Positions 1 through 11,664 of a stretch of DNA of 64,000 nucleotides are shown here, piece by piece. Position 1 is the first letter of the stretch. Each line of letters opens with the position of its first letter. Source of the stretch: Diabrotica undecimpunctata. Taxonomy: Eukaryota; Arthropoda; Insecta; Coleoptera; Chrysomelidae. The stretch covers positions 15,044,136-15,108,135 of the forward strand of contig NC_092813.1 of the NCBI RefSeq assembly GCF_040954645.1. The letters are read 5' to 3'. Under the pieces are notes generated by a model. That model had not been told where the DNA came from. It did no database searches and saw nothing but the letters and a program-made list of their open reading frames with translations. Made by a program: the position numbers and the translations under genes.

Positions 1-10
1 ACTAAAAATA

Positions 11-2392
11 GTGTCAGCTTACGTTAGACCACATGATCCGATTTTCAACGAAGATTTGAGCCTAATACTGAACTCAGAAGAGCCAACTATAATTATTGGA
101 GACCTAAATGCTAGATCTCCCAATTGGTTTGACAGGACGACCAACCGAAACGGAAGATATCTCTGCAACCATCTCGAGAACAGACCGAACACATATGTCA
201 TCGGACCAACAGAACCGACATGTTTCCACGGAGAACTCCCTACGTATCTCGACATTGCAATCCTACACAACGTGGGTCAACAATACGAGATACACTCTCT
301 AAATGAAGGCGATTCGACACATAACCTAATCGTCCTGACCCTGGGCGCAACAGAATTGAACTATTTGCAGCCCCACAACAGAAAGAAAACAAGTTGGCCA
401 AACTTTAGAAGAATTGTGAGCGAGAACATCGGTAACATCCCAACAATTAATAATATTACAGAACTAGAAGACAGTGTAATAAAACTAGAACAAGCAATAA
501 ACAATGCTATCGATGCCAGCTCCAAAACCGAAACAAACACAAGACAAAAAGGAAGATTCAGGGATATAAGTATAGAACTTCAAAACCTAATCAAAGAGAA
601 AAACCGGAAAAGAAGAAGAGCCTACCGCACAAGAATGGTAGAAGACAAAAGGATTGCAAATGAGCTAGACAGGGAAGTGAAAAAACAACTTCAAAATCAT
701 AGAAATGAAAGCTGGGACTCCTATATCGATGAGCTAAATCCTAACAAATCCGCCTTCTGGAAGTTATCTAAAATCCTTCGAAAGGACAAGAAACCCATAC
801 CTCCCCTACACGGAGTAAACGGGATTGTCCATACGGAAATCGACAAAGCCGAAGTCATGAAGGACGAACTAGAAAGGGCGTGTAGAAACAACGAAGACCC
901 CGACGATGACATAGACTTTGAAGAAGAGGTAGAAAGAACAGCGAGAAGACTTAGAAGGAAAAAGGGCAGAATAGGTATTACACATACATCTCCCGAAGAA
1001 ATAAAGGAACTTATAAAAATGACAAATGCCAAAAAAGCCCCAGGACCCGACAACATCACAAATAGGGCGCTGAAAAATCTACCAACAAAAGCTATTGTTT
1101 ATATCACTAACATAATAAACAACATGCTAAAACTACGATATTTCCCAGATAGGTGGAAAGAGGCACACGTAATAATGATTGCAAAACCTGGTAAAAACGG
1201 CACATTTCCGCAAAATTACAGACCTATCAGCTTATTATCATCTATAAGCAAGATAGCGGAAAGAGTTATACTAAAAAGACTCAATGAAGAATCACAAATG
1301 CTAGGAACCATACCAGAGGCTCAATTCGGGTTCAGAAGCGAACACTCCTGTGAATTACAGGTACTACGACTTACAGAATTCATCACCAAAGGATTTAATG
1401 AAAAAATGTACACAGCTACAGCTTTTCTGGACGTCAGCAAAGCCTTCGACAGAGTCTGGCACCATGGACTCATCTATAAAATGAATGAATTTGGTTACAG
1501 TGAGGCGATGACATGCCTCCTTGCGTCATATCTTGCCAACAGAAGGTTCAGAGTTCGAATAGGGGCAACCCTATCCGAAGTCGGGACCCTGGAGGCGGGT
1601 GTGCCTCAGGGAGCGGTGCTGTCGCCGTACCTGTACACCATCTATACGGCCGACACGCCAAAAGAGCCAGGCTCTCTGTTGAGTCTTTACGCTGACGACA
1701 CAGCAATAGCTGTTAGCTGGAGAAACCCGGATCATGCAGCTAATCATCTGCAAAGAGCACTAAACAGATTCCAAAGATGGTGCATAAAATGGAAAATAGC
1801 CCTAAATCCAGATAAAACACAGGCTGTAATGTTTAGTCACAGAAGAAGTGTACCAAATCGCGAAATTACAATCGAAAACACCCCAGTAGACTGGACCAAC
1901 CAGGCTAAATATCTAGGGGTACATCTAGATAAGAAGCTAACGTTCACTGAGCACATCAATCAGCAAATACGTAAAGCCAAAGCGTTGAAAAGTCAGCTCT
2001 CAACACTTATTGGAAGGAAAAGTAAACTACGATTTAAAACCAAAATCAGGGTTGCGAATAGTATTATCCTGCCAGTCCTAACATATGCATCCGCTGCGTG
2101 GGGACACACCTGTAAAACAAACAGGAAAAAGATACAGACTACTCAAAATCAAATAGTCAGAGATGCCCTTAAGATACCAAGGTACGTACCCTTGAGATAT
2201 GTATATAGAGACTCAGGACAAACAAGAATCCTACGCACGCTAGACGAGAGAGCATATGAAATTTTTAACGGACTAAGAAACCACCCCAGCAGAATGTTAA
2301 GAGAGCTGACTAACTACTATGAAAACACAAGGACGGTACACAGAAGACCAAAACAACAGATAGCTCGATATAGGGAGAACCCGAACGAATAA
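11..2392 (+). CDS. LINE ORF2: endonuclease-reverse transcriptase (5' partial)
   Basis: This 793-aa frame encodes the polyprotein that nicks target DNA and reverse-transcribes the element RNA. Residues ~1-115 are the C-terminal two thirds of an AP-type endonuclease/exonuclease/phosphatase domain, with GDLNARSP near residue 30 and STHNLIVL near residue 103. The RT domain covers roughly residues 330-640: GPDNITNRALK, then YRPISLLSS, QFGFRSEHS, a GVPQGAVLSP block and the catalytic YADDTAIAV near residue 560. The C-terminal part is the thumb and connection region; no RNase H follows. The first Met is internal: the true start and N-terminal endonuclease motifs lie upstream of the window. No internal stop or frameshift is present, so the frame could still be functional in a full-length copy. 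Confidence 0.88.
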   Translation: MSAYVRPHDPIFNEDLSLILNSEEPTIIIGDLNARSPNWFDRTTNRNGRYLCNHLENRPNTYVIGPTEPTCFHGELPTYLDIAILHNVGQQYEIHSLNEGDSTHNLIVLTLGATELNYLQPHNRKKTSWPNFRRIVSENIGNIPTINNITELEDSVIKLEQAINNAIDASSKTETNTRQKGRFRDISIELQNLIKEKNRKRRRAYRTRMVEDKRIANELDREVKKQLQNHRNESWDSYIDELNPNKSAFWKLSKILRKDKKPIPPLHGVNGIVHTEIDKAEVMKDELERACRNNEDPDDDIDFEEEVERTARRLRRKKGRIGITHTSPEEIKELIKMTNAKKAPGPDNITNRALKNLPTKAIVYITNIINNMLKLRYFPDRWKEAHVIMIAKPGKNGTFPQNYRPISLLSSISKIAERVILKRLNEESQMLGTIPEAQFGFRSEHSCELQVLRLTEFITKGFNEKMYTATAFLDVSKAFDRVWHHGLIYKMNEFGYSEAMTCLLASYLANRRFRVRIGATLSEVGTLEAGVPQGAVLSPYLYTIYTADTPKEPGSLLSLYADDTAIAVSWRNPDHAANHLQRALNRFQRWCIKWKIALNPDKTQAVMFSHRRSVPNREITIENTPVDWTNQAKYLGVHLDKKLTFTEHINQQIRKAKALKSQLSTLIGRKSKLRFKTKIRVANSIILPVLTYASAAWGHTCKTNRKKIQTTQNQIVRDALKIPRYVPLRYVYRDSGQTRILRTLDERAYEIFNGLRNHPSRMLRELTNYYENTRTVHRRPKQQIARYRENPNE

Positions 2393-2654
2393 ATAAAGAA
2401 TGAGATGGTTGCAAGAAGAACGAACAAAGAAATGCAGTCAATCAGAAAACACACCAAAAAAAACTCTGGCGAGAGGGTACGCTTTTCTTTTTTAGGTTTT
2501 TAGGTAATTATAAGTCCAATATACACCGGGGTGTGTGAGAGCATTATACACTTGGGAATGCACACCCCAATACACGCACACAAATAGGATTAAGGAAAAA
2601 AGGAAAGAATTGTTGCCCAGGCATTTTATAGTCCCGACGCCACAAGGAAGTCCA

Positions 2655-2656
<2 letters not shown>

Positions 2657-2697
<41 letters not shown>
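2657..2697 (+). repeat. poly(A) tail of the Jockey-like LINE
   Basis: A run of about 40 adenines directly follows the 3' UTR. It marks the 3' boundary of the element. Near-perfect homopurity suggests a recent insertion or slippage expansion. Confidence 0.85.
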
Positions 2698-2699
<2 letters not shown>

Positions 2700-3354
2700 T
2701 GTTTTCTGATTAAATAACGTAAATTCATATTGATACATTCATACTTCTCATTAAACCGTTTAACGTAAATTTACCTTATATAGCAAATATAGAATTCTAT
2801 ATACCGCTCCGCGGACTAGGCCGTAAGGCAGATCGAAATGAAAGATCTACTCGCGAAATCCGAGATCCGAGCACTGAGGTCATGTGCGGCATGCATGGGC
2901 TTGGTGGCCGGACCCCTCTCGGGTGCTCAGCCGGCGAGGAGAACAAAATTTATTTTGCCAAATCGGCGGCTGAGTGACCGAGCACACACTCTTTTCCGGA
3001 CATAGAGTCATCAGCTCAGGCTGATGGCTCTATGGTCGGAACACACGCTCTTTTTTCTTTTTTTAGGGACTCAAGTTCCGACGTAAAGCTAGAGTAAAAT
3101 CAATTGAGTCAGTAAAGTAAATAGGGAGAAAAGCCTAGATGTGGCTACCCCTACAGTTAGGTGGCATAACCACATTCACTAAAAACCGAGGATGTCCTAT
3201 TACCCAGGGCATCTTAAGTAAATTTCAGATCCTAAGCCTCCTCACGTAAGTCACACGATGAGGAGGGGTGGTGGAAAAGCCTGGGGGTCAGATAGGAACC
3301 ACTTCGACTAGCGAGGTGTGACCGGTTTGATCTTCGGACATGTGGATCCCATTC
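2698..3354. other. spacer, no gene recognised
   Basis: About 650 bases without a convincing frame. The stretch 2800-3060 is clearly more GC-rich than its surroundings and could be the UTR of an unrecognised retroelement. I cannot place it. Confidence 0.4.
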
Positions 3355-6300
3355 TTACATTGGTATACACATGTTCCTAGGGGCAGGGTTGATCACTGCG
3401 TGTGTGTGTGTGTGATTAGATCTTAATCTGTTTTTAACCCTTATGAAATGGCGATTTGATAGAGTGTGAAACCATCTGATTATGGGTATTTCAGGCTGCA
3501 TTTGCTTGTAATTATTTCCAGTTCTCGTGTTTCGATAATATGTTTGCCATTTTTCTTTTTGATGCCGTTTACTAATTATATCGATGTCTGAAAAGGGGAG
3601 TAAGTTCAAGGGAGATTCTCCGCCTATCTTTAGGGCAGATTTGGCTAGGCTATCTGCTATTTCATTGCCCTTAATGCCCGCGTGTCCCTTTATCCATGAT
3701 ATAATAATGTTTTTTCCTAAATTTGTAATTTTATTGTAAATAGTCATAATTTCTAGTTCTATATGATTTAGTTGTTTGGACCTATGTACGTTTGTTAATC
3801 TGTCGGTGACAATCTTACTGTCTGTAAGTATTATGCAGCTGTAGGGTTCGTTACTATGCATATGCCTTAATGCAAGAAGAATCGCTGTCATTTCAGCAGT
3901 GTATATCAATGATTCAGCTGGCAATTTCAATAATTTTTTAAATCCACTTTGAATAATATTTAATGCACATCCTACTTTGTTTTATACTTTAGATCCGTCT
4001 CTATAGTAAAACTAATAATGTGGCCATTTATGCCGTATAAATGATTGAAAAGCGACTGGATCTAAATTACTGTCCATAAAAAAGGTATTAATATGTTTTG
4101 AGAAAAGCTCTTCTAATACATGGGAATAGGTGAAACTTGATATTCATACGTATAGAAAATATGTCGGTATTGAGGTATCCTCAAGTAACTATTTACCAGA
4201 AGAGAACAAATTGATAAAATATGAATATCCTGTAGATAGTTAGTATTTTTCCCTATGGATCTAGTAATTAATTTATAACTTAAAAACTCCCGTCGAAATT
4301 TTAGGGGTGGTTCTATTGCCTAAACTTCCATTATATTAACAGGTGTAGAATTCAAATATCCAAGACAAAGCCGAAGGCATTTATTTTTTTTTGTATTTCT
4401 AATTTATTTAAATCTGTGTTTGCAGCAGTTCCATACAAATGACAACTGTAATCGAAAATGGGACGAATCATAGTACGGTAAAATAAAAGTGCGACATTTG
4501 GATCAGCGCCCCAGTTAGTTCTACAAAAGGCTCTTAGAATATTCATTGCAGTTTCAGACTTTTTTATGACTTGATGGATTTGATCCATCCATAGAAGTTT
4601 TCTGTCTAAATAAGTACCGAGATATTGTATACAATTTTGAATAGGGAATTGAATTTGACCTACCACTAGATGACCTTGTGGAATTTGATGTTATCTAGAG
4701 AAAAGACAAATTTTCGTTTTAGATTCTGATATTTCTAAACCAATACTTTCATAGTGATTAAGAACAGCTTTAATTGAGAGATCAAAATTATTTTTACATA
4801 TATCCAATGATTTGTGGGCTGTGTAAACTACTACATCATCAGCATATTGAATAATTGTTGTTGTGCTATTAATACAATTTTCTAAATCCATATTATATAA
4901 AATAAATTGTATTGGGCTTAATATTCTACCCTGTGGAATTCCTATATTTGTAAGACGTGGTGGAGAGATGGAATGGTTGATTCTTAAAAAAGTTTATCTA
5001 TTAATGTACAGTGTCCTTAGAAAGCTAGCTATGGTGATGGGGAACCCGATGTCTAATAGGTTTTTATGCATAATGTCCAAGTTAACGGTATCGAATGCAG
5101 AGGAGACATCTAGAAAAGCAGCCATAGTATACATATTATCAGTACAGTTTATTAGTATGTATGAGACTAAGGCAGTTATGGCATCTTGAGTTGACTTTGA
5201 TTTTCGAAATCCATACTGAGATTTTGGGAACTAACCAATGTTCAATTCTATTTTTTATTAATCTTTCTAACGTCTTTAGGAAGCAAGAGGCTAAGAATAT
5301 TGGCCTATATGATCTACTGCAATTTTCTAGTTTCCCAGGTTTTTTAATAGGTATTATTCCTTTCAGCTGTCTGGAATTTGTGACGTATCATTCCAAATGT
5401 CATTAAAAATATTTAATAATGATATTTTATAGTGGTGAAGAATATGGTATCATGGAATATGAAATATCCTGGTCTTTACCTGGAGCACTACTATTTTGTT
5501 GACTAAGTACTCGCTCTAACTCCCACATTTTAAATGGTTCTTCTAAGCGAAACCTACCTCTTGACACTGTTTCGCTGTATTCTAGAAAATGTTTTGAAGG
5601 TACCCACTGTGGAGATATTTTCTTATGAAATTCATCTAGCCAGCTGGATTCTGGATCTATTGGAATCTTCTTGGACTGTTTGCGATTTTTAAAAGCGTTT
5701 ACTTTCTTCCATACTTCACTGATTTGTGTTTTTGAATTTGGGCTTTCGCAGTATTCTACCCAATTCTGTTTTTTCTTATGTTTGAAGAGTTTTTTTGCGA
5801 CAGCGTCAAGTCTCTAAAATTCAACTAAATTATATCTTGTAGGATTTTGTTTATATTTTCCATATGCAATTTTTCGGTTATCAGCGGCGGTTTTGCTTTG
5901 CAACTTTCACACCACCATTGGTTCGAAATTCGTCTCTTATGTATTCCGTCAGATGAAAACTTTGATATTGCTAAATTGGCTGCTTTATTAATGTTTGCTA
6001 TTAGAGTTTGATTGATAGTTTCCAGGAGAATTTTCAGCTTCTAGTACAGATGTGTATAATTTACAATCGGCCTTGTTAAGATTTCAGATCTTGTGACAGT
6101 TTTGAGTTGGAAATGAAGTTATATGATCTGTTTCTATGTTAATGATAATCTAAAGATGATTGGATCTATGAGGGTCTTGTAGGACTCTCCAAGTAAAAAA
6201 TTTTGAAATATCAAATTTTGAAATACAATGATCAATACATTCTAAAAGTTTTTTACCATAGCTGTCTTCAATTTCACAGCCCCATGCGATACTGTGGGAA

Positions 6301-6540
6301 TTAAAATCCCCACCAATAATAAACGGTTTAGGTATGTCTTCAAAGAATTCCAACCATTGACTTTCAGATATCTTGGTCTTTGGTTCAATGTAAACTAACA
6401 CAATATTGGTGAGATTTTTACCTCGGAAAATTTTAACTGAAATATATTTATGAGTGAAAGGATATCTATTTTTAAGGTTTATTTCTTCGCATCTAAAGTT
6501 TTTTTTTATTATTAAAAACACTTATACCACATCAACCACG
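3355..6540 (-). pseudogene. I-superfamily LINE pol remnant (EN-RT-RNase H)
   Basis: Read on the minus strand, domains follow in the usual order. A truncated endonuclease (6521-6150, GGDFNSHSIAWGC) comes first. A degraded linker and RT follow (about 5900-4352), with IQYADDVVVY at ~4830 and a GTYLDRKLLWMDQI block at ~4610. A type I RNase H is last (3930-3355), with YTAEMTAILLAL, a LTDSK motif and SWIKGHAGIKGNEIADSLAK. Several stops and frameshifts break the frame, and the N-terminal endonuclease half is missing. The RNase H domain places it in the I superfamily (I/Nimb/LOA/R1-type). The coding part ends in a (CA)n run near 3402-3414, where the element appears cut. Confidence 0.8.
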
Positions 6541-6548
6541 CAGGGTTA

Positions 6549-7110
6549 TTAGTGGAATGACAAACACAATAGTTTTAATACGATTATGTACATTAAATAG
6601 TATAATACAATTTTATTTTTTTTTAAATAACTTAATACATTTAAATTTTTATCTGTCAAGATGGATTTGAGGTCGTCTAGAAATCCATACAATCTTCTTT
6701 GATTTTGGAAACATGGGCAATCAAGCAGGAAGTGTTTCACTGTCAATGAAGTGGAGCAGTTATTGCAAATTGGCGGCGGATCTTTAGTGATTAAAAATTT
6801 GTGTGTGACAGCAGTATGACCAATTCTTAAACGGTTTATAATTAGTTGATCTCGTCTACTTGTGGGGTTATTCAAAGAGCTGTTCACCTTTGGGCATATT
6901 GGGTTTAATTTTTTTACTGAATTTTCCCAGTAATTTTGCCAAATGTTATTGCAATGATCTTTAATTAAATGTTTCATGTCACAATAAGGATATTTTGTCA
7001 TTTTTGTAGTATCTTCTAAGTTGATACGGCTTGTAGTTGCTGGTTGATTTGCTTTTTCATTTCCCCAGATTCCAGTATGCGACCACAGTTCGTTTTTGGC
7101 AGTGGTCAGG
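6549..7110 (-). pseudogene. 3' end of a second I-superfamily LINE (RNase H tail and zinc knuckle)
   Basis: The minus-strand frame 7001-6549 carries the typical region after RNase H, including RDQLIINRLRIGHTAVTH and a C-x2-C-x7-H-x4-C knuckle (CNNCSTSLTVKHFLLDC). Upstream codons to ~7110 include GIWGNEKAN, the decayed last RNase H motif. It abuts the truncated 5' end of the neighbouring minus-strand LINE head to tail, so the two are separate insertions or a tandem remnant. Confidence 0.7.
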
Positions 7111-7147
7111 TAAAGTTCTTATCAGTGCGTGAACGAGTATTCATTAA

Positions 7148-8446
7148 GTGTTTGTTTATTTGTTTTTGATTGTTATGATCGGGGATTCGGACGGAAGATA
7201 TGAACCTTCTGATAGGGGAAAAAGTATAATTATAGATGAAGTGAATATGGAATTTAGCGGAAATGGAAAAAGCGACGAAACAGGTGGTATTGAAAAAATA
7301 ATAAAACAAAAAAATAAATATAGTCCAACGGACCAAGGTCCATATTATGTATTTGTGCAAAGTAAAGAAGGAAACATAGGTAAGTTTCATAAAATTTCTA
7401 CTGCTAGATTAATTTTAAACGCAGAACCGGAGATCAGGGATAACATTTTAAATATTTCTGTAACTGGTAGAAATAAAGTTAAAGTCGAATTAAATTCATT
7501 CAATAGTGCCAACAAATTAGTCGAGGCCAAAGTATTTCAGGAAAAAAATTACGAGGCTTATATACCCACTTTCTTTACATACAAAAAAGGTGTAATAAAA
7601 AGTATTGACAAGGATATCAAAGACGGTGATTTATTAAACATAATTAAACCTAAATATGGAAATAATTTTAAAGTTTATGAAGTAAGGAGAATAAAACGAA
7701 AGGTAAATGGTGAGTTACTCCCTACAATGGCAGTTATTGTTACTTTTAAGGGGCAAATGATACCTAAACAGGTAGTAATAGAAAAAATTATTTACGATGT
7801 AGACATGTATGTTCCACGAGTAATCCAATGCAGACAATGCATGAGGTACGGTCACGTTAGCGCACAATGTAGAGGTAAAGTTCGATGTGGAAAATGCGGC
7901 AATGAACATGAAACAAATTCTTGTAATTCGCAATTAACATCATGTATTTTATGCAAAGGAAATCATGAAGCAACGGATAGGAAAAATTGTGAAGAATTTC
8001 ATCGTCAGAAACAAATTAAAACATATATGGCTACAGAAAATTTATCCTATAGTGAGGCTAATAAAAAATATGATAATAGTTACGCAACGGTGACAAAGAA
8101 TGTAAATAAAAGCACTCATTACTCAGTACCAGTTAAACGCAGACGAAATTTAGAAAGTTATCCTAATTATCCCCGTTCAGGATATTCTGACGAGCATAAG
8201 GAGATTCTTTCATCTCCATCTACTAGTAGTCAACCGGTATATCAAAATTATAGAAATATCCCTAACTATTCCCAATCAACAATGAGCTCAAATTCAAATA
8301 AAAACTGTAAAATAAACTCTGTTTGTGATATGATTATAAGCACTTTTAAAAATGTATTAAAGAATAACTCAATAACTTTAGACAATATAAAAATGTTTGA
8401 CGATTTTAAAAATAATTTAAGTCGTATTCTCGCAGATAATGAATAA
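7148..8446 (+). CDS. LINE ORF1, gag-like zinc-knuckle protein
   Basis: This 432-aa frame encodes the nucleic-acid-binding protein that packages LINE RNA. An N-terminal gag-like region (GRNKVKVELNSFNSANKLVE near residue 110) is followed by CCHC knuckles at ~226-275: CRQCMRYGHVSAQC, then CGKCGNEHETNSC and a related CILCKGNHEATDRKNC. The C-terminus is Asn/Ser-rich. The first ATG gives MFVYLF; the ATG nine codons downstream (MIGDSDGR) is an equally plausible start. The stop overlaps the next start in the 8-base string ATGAATAA, which suggests ORF2 is translated by reinitiation. Confidence 0.85.
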   Translation: MFVYLFLIVMIGDSDGRYEPSDRGKSIIIDEVNMEFSGNGKSDETGGIEKIIKQKNKYSPTDQGPYYVFVQSKEGNIGKFHKISTARLILNAEPEIRDNILNISVTGRNKVKVELNSFNSANKLVEAKVFQEKNYEAYIPTFFTYKKGVIKSIDKDIKDGDLLNIIKPKYGNNFKVYEVRRIKRKVNGELLPTMAVIVTFKGQMIPKQVVIEKIIYDVDMYVPRVIQCRQCMRYGHVSAQCRGKVRCGKCGNEHETNSCNSQLTSCILCKGNHEATDRKNCEEFHRQKQIKTYMATENLSYSEANKKYDNSYATVTKNVNKSTHYSVPVKRRRNLESYPNYPRSGYSDEHKEILSSPSTSSQPVYQNYRNIPNYSQSTMSSNSNKNCKINSVCDMIISTFKNVLKNNSITLDNIKMFDDFKNNLSRILADNE

Positions 8447-9533
8447 GTTCAAAATTGTACAGTGGAACGCTAGGTCCATTGTACACAATAAAGGTCATTT
8501 TGAGAAATTTATTTTTGAAAATAATATTGATATAGCTATAATTAGTGAAACGTGGTTAAAAGAAAAAAATAATATTAATTTCAGTGGTTATAATATATTT
8601 CGGAGAGATAGAGATGATGGTTATGGAGGATTAGCTATTTTAACTAAAAAATACATTCAGTTCACAGGTCATCCAAATCATCATAAAATCAATCAGGTTA
8701 TGAGTATATCAATAACAGTCAAATTAAAATCAAATAAAGTACTTAATATATATTCAGTGTATGCAAAACCAAATTTAAACGTATCAGAGAGTGAATGGAA
8801 AAAGTTTTTTAATAGTTTAAGTACACCATTTTTGGTGGCAGGAGACTTTAATTGTCACCATAATGCATGGGGTTGCGATCAGAATGATAGGGCTGGACTT
8901 AGTCTATTAACAGCAATAGAAGACTGTGAGTTATGTTTTTTAAATAATGGGGCCGAAACTATAATACCTAGATTATACACTAGAAATAAATCAGCTGTGG
9001 ACATAACTATATGTTCCAGTGACATATCTTCCTGTTTTGATTGGAACGTAAAAAATGTATCTCTAGGTTCTGATCACTTTCCAATAATAATTGAAAGCGA
9101 TGTTGATAATATAACAATAGTTAATGAGAAAACCCGATGGAACGTGAACAGAGCAGATTGGTCGTTATTTTCTTCGATTCTTGAAACTATTGACACCAAA
9201 GATATAAATACTGATGAAAATATTAATAACATATATAATACATTTATTAATAGAATTAATGATGCTTGTGAATTATCAATACCTAAGAAAAAAATGACGA
9301 TCAATAGTAAGTTTAATAAAAAATGGTGGAACCCAGAATGTGCACAAGCTATAAAATTTCAGCAAGAAGCTTTTTTAGAATTTAAACGAAATAGTACATA
9401 CGAAAATTACATAAAATATCAGAAAGCAGAGGCAATTAAGAAAAAAACATTATTAAAAAGTAAAAAAGCTTCTTGGCGAGAATTTTGTAATAAATTAAAT
9501 AAAAATACTCCGGTCCAAGAAATTTATCCTTAG
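8439..9533 (+). CDS. LINE ORF2, AP-type endonuclease part
   Basis: The frame opens with an intact apurinic-type endonuclease. VQWNARSIVHNKG lies near residue 6, IISETWLKE near 34, GGLAILTKK near 64, the catalytic AGDFNCHHNAWGC near 131 and GSDHFPIIIES near 210. This enzyme nicks target DNA to prime reverse transcription. A linker rich in Lys and Asn follows. The frame stops at 9533, just after the point where the first half of the RT domain has been lost. The endonuclease itself looks undamaged. Confidence 0.82.
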   Translation: MNKFKIVQWNARSIVHNKGHFEKFIFENNIDIAIISETWLKEKNNINFSGYNIFRRDRDDGYGGLAILTKKYIQFTGHPNHHKINQVMSISITVKLKSNKVLNIYSVYAKPNLNVSESEWKKFFNSLSTPFLVAGDFNCHHNAWGCDQNDRAGLSLLTAIEDCELCFLNNGAETIIPRLYTRNKSAVDITICSSDISSCFDWNVKNVSLGSDHFPIIIESDVDNITIVNEKTRWNVNRADWSLFSSILETIDTKDINTDENINNIYNTFINRINDACELSIPKKKMTINSKFNKKWWNPECAQAIKFQQEAFLEFKRNSTYENYIKYQKAEAIKKKTLLKSKKASWREFCNKLNKNTPVQEIYP

Positions 9534-11347
9534 TCCTTTACTATATCTCATTTATACCTCAGACTTACACAAAAAAATGAATACAAGAGGAAATGTTTTA
9601 CAGTTTGCTGATGATGTGTGTATATATGTACCTAAAGTTGAAATCGATCAAGGTATCAATATAATGAGTAAAATGTTTTCGACAATAGAAGAGTATTATT
9701 TTAATATAGGACTCAGTACAAGCATGTATATTCTCCAAAAAACATAGATTACCACAATCTGTAGTATTCAATAACGTTAATTTTGAGGTTCAATCATCCA
9801 TTAACTATTTGGGTATGGTAATAGATAGGAAGTTATTGTGGAACGAACACATAGACCGCTTAATAACAAAAACAGAAAAAGGATTAAATGCAATAAGATC
9901 AGTGTGTCATACAAGTTGGGGAGCTGATCCAAATGTTACGCTTGCCTTTTATAAAGCTTATATTCGTTCAATAATAGAGGATGGGTCAATTTTTTATAGT
10001 CAAGCAGCGAAGACTCACCTGAAGAAATTAGATAGGCTAGTAAATAAAGTCTTAAGAATAAGTATAGGTGCACTTAAGAGTACACTCATTTCAAATTTAA
10101 ATGTAGAATGCAATGAACCTTCACTAAATTTCAGAAGAGATTACTTAACGGAGAAGTTTTTATTAAAAATGTATGCAAAGAAAAGTCCGGTAGTCCAAAA
10201 ATGCTTTGAGCTCAGTATTTACGATCTAGTCAAGGAATATTGGCAAAAAAAGCCTACAATTCCTATTATTGAATCGTACAAATACGTAAGGATACAACTT
10301 AGTAAGGACATTTCGACTTCAAGAGAATTACCATGTTTTAAAATAGAATTAGAACACTTGGACAGCATAAAAGTAGGATATCTTAGAGACTACTCAGAAT
10401 TTCCACAATATATCCGGAATAGCATGTTCCAAGCTGACATTTAGTCTATGTTCCCTAATTATTCATATATTTTTTCGGATTCATCTAAATCAGATTTAAA
10501 GGTTACATCTGCCTTTTACGATCCAGATCGAAAATTTAGTACAATAGTAGATCTAAATATTAAAACCTCGATATATACCGCTGAATTAATAGCAATATTA
10601 GAAGCACTTAAATATATTAGTAATTTCTCAAGAACAAAATCTAATTACGTTATATTCTCTGATAGTAAAAGTTCAATACAAAAAATTGAAAATATTTCTA
10701 AATATAACAATATTGGATTTAACTATGTGTTATCTGAAATTATAAACCTAGTGGATACAATAAAATTAAGAGGATCTAATGTAATATTTTGTTGGATAAA
10801 AGCTCATTGTGGAATATTAAATAATGAAATAGTAGATAAAATTGCTAAATGTAATGAACCATCTAAAGAATCAGAATATAAATGTGTAATTGAAGATCTA
10901 AATTCTCATCTAAGGAAAAAAATGTTAAATTCATGGCAAACAATGTACAATTTGTCCAACAAAGGATTATATTATAAAGATATAAAACCAAAAATACAGT
11001 CCTCAACGTGGTTCAAAAACTCAAATTTTAATAAAGATGTGATTAGAATACTATGTAGAATAAGATTTAACCATGCTCTGTCTCCGTTACATAAATTTAG
11101 AATTAATTTAGCCGAAACTCCATTTTGCGAATGTGGTGAAGAAGGCTCAATTGAGCATTTAGTTTTAAATTGCTCATTAAATACACGATGTATAAACCAA
11201 TTTATAATAAAAATATACGAGTATATCAATAAGGAAAAAATTAGTATTAATAGACCTTTTAATTTATCAGATTTAATAAAAACCAATAACTTGCATATAT
11301 ATGAAATAATTTTTCGCCACATACGTGAAATGAAATTGAATTTCTAA
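9534..11347 (+). pseudogene. LINE ORF2 remainder: RT palm/thumb and RNase H
   Basis: After the deletion the sequence resumes inside the RT palm (LSPLLYLIYTSDL, then QFADDVCIYV at ~9600). A frameshift lies near 9740. The 9809-10444 frame holds the thumb region (YLGMVIDRKLLWNEHI). A TAG at 10442-10444 interrupts the same frame, which continues from 10448. Residues of the last part form a type I RNase H: FSDSSK, YTAELIAILEAL, FSDSKSS and CWIKAHCGILNNEIVDKIAK. A zinc knuckle follows (CECGEEGSIEHLVLNC). In the last RNase H motif the usual Gly-His is Ala-His and the final Asp-containing motif is altered, so activity is uncertain. Confidence 0.8.
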
Positions 11348-11664
11348 ATGTATTATGGTAACAGTGTATATATTTCAAACATAAAAAGTTAGTTATATAA
11401 GTCCTTTGTTTTAACCCAGTTGTTAACCTTTCTATCCGTGGTCTAATTTTGTGTTGTGCAAATCGCCTTGATAGACCCCTAAGCGTATGTAATAAATCAG
11501 CAAAACCATATATTTTCCTTTCCCTTCCAGTTAAAAAAAAAAATAAGAAAAAAAATAACAAAAAAAAATAAAAAAAAATAAAATAAAAAAAATAAAAAAA
11601 AAAATAAAAAAAAAATAAAAATAAAAAAAAAAGAAATAAAAAAAAATATAATGATAATAACAAA
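11348..11664 (+). repeat. LINE 3' UTR and A-rich tail
   Basis: About 180 bases of 3' UTR are followed by a long A-rich tract with interspersed T (units such as AAAAAAATA) at ~11530-11664. This is the probable 3' end of the plus-strand LINE. Confidence 0.65.

Larger units (their letters stand above)
1..2697 (+). mobile_element. Jockey-like non-LTR retrotransposon, 3' part
   Basis: An endonuclease-reverse transcriptase frame is followed by about 260 bases of 3' UTR and a ~40-base poly(A) run, the expected 3' end of a LINE copied by target-primed reverse transcription. The 5' part, including any ORF1, lies outside the window. The 3' UTR holds a short self-complementary pair (GGGGTGTG near 2527 and CACACCCC near 2561). 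The long open frame and clean poly(A) suggest a fairly young copy. Assignment to the Jockey group rests on the RT motifs and the absence of an RNase H domain. Confidence 0.85.
7111..11664 (+). mobile_element. I-superfamily non-LTR retrotransposon with internal deletion
   Basis: A two-ORF LINE: gag-like ORF1 (7148-8446), then endonuclease, a partial RT and RNase H (8439-11347), a short 3' UTR and an A-rich tail (about 11530-11664). The first half of the RT domain is absent at about 9530 and there are an in-frame stop and a frameshift, so this copy is not autonomous. The start is set by the end of the opposing 7110 fragment; no target duplication was identified. Confidence 0.8.

Noticed and set aside
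19..302. Antisense and alternative-frame open frames over LINE ORF2
   Set aside because: They overlap a long, domain-bearing frame and carry no recognisable motif.
2492..2738. Short frames with poly-Phe or poly-Lys
   Set aside because: They are translations of the LINE poly(A) tail.
11259..11663. 134-aa minus-strand frame rich in Phe and Leu
   Set aside because: It is produced by the A-rich LINE tail read backwards and is not a membrane protein.
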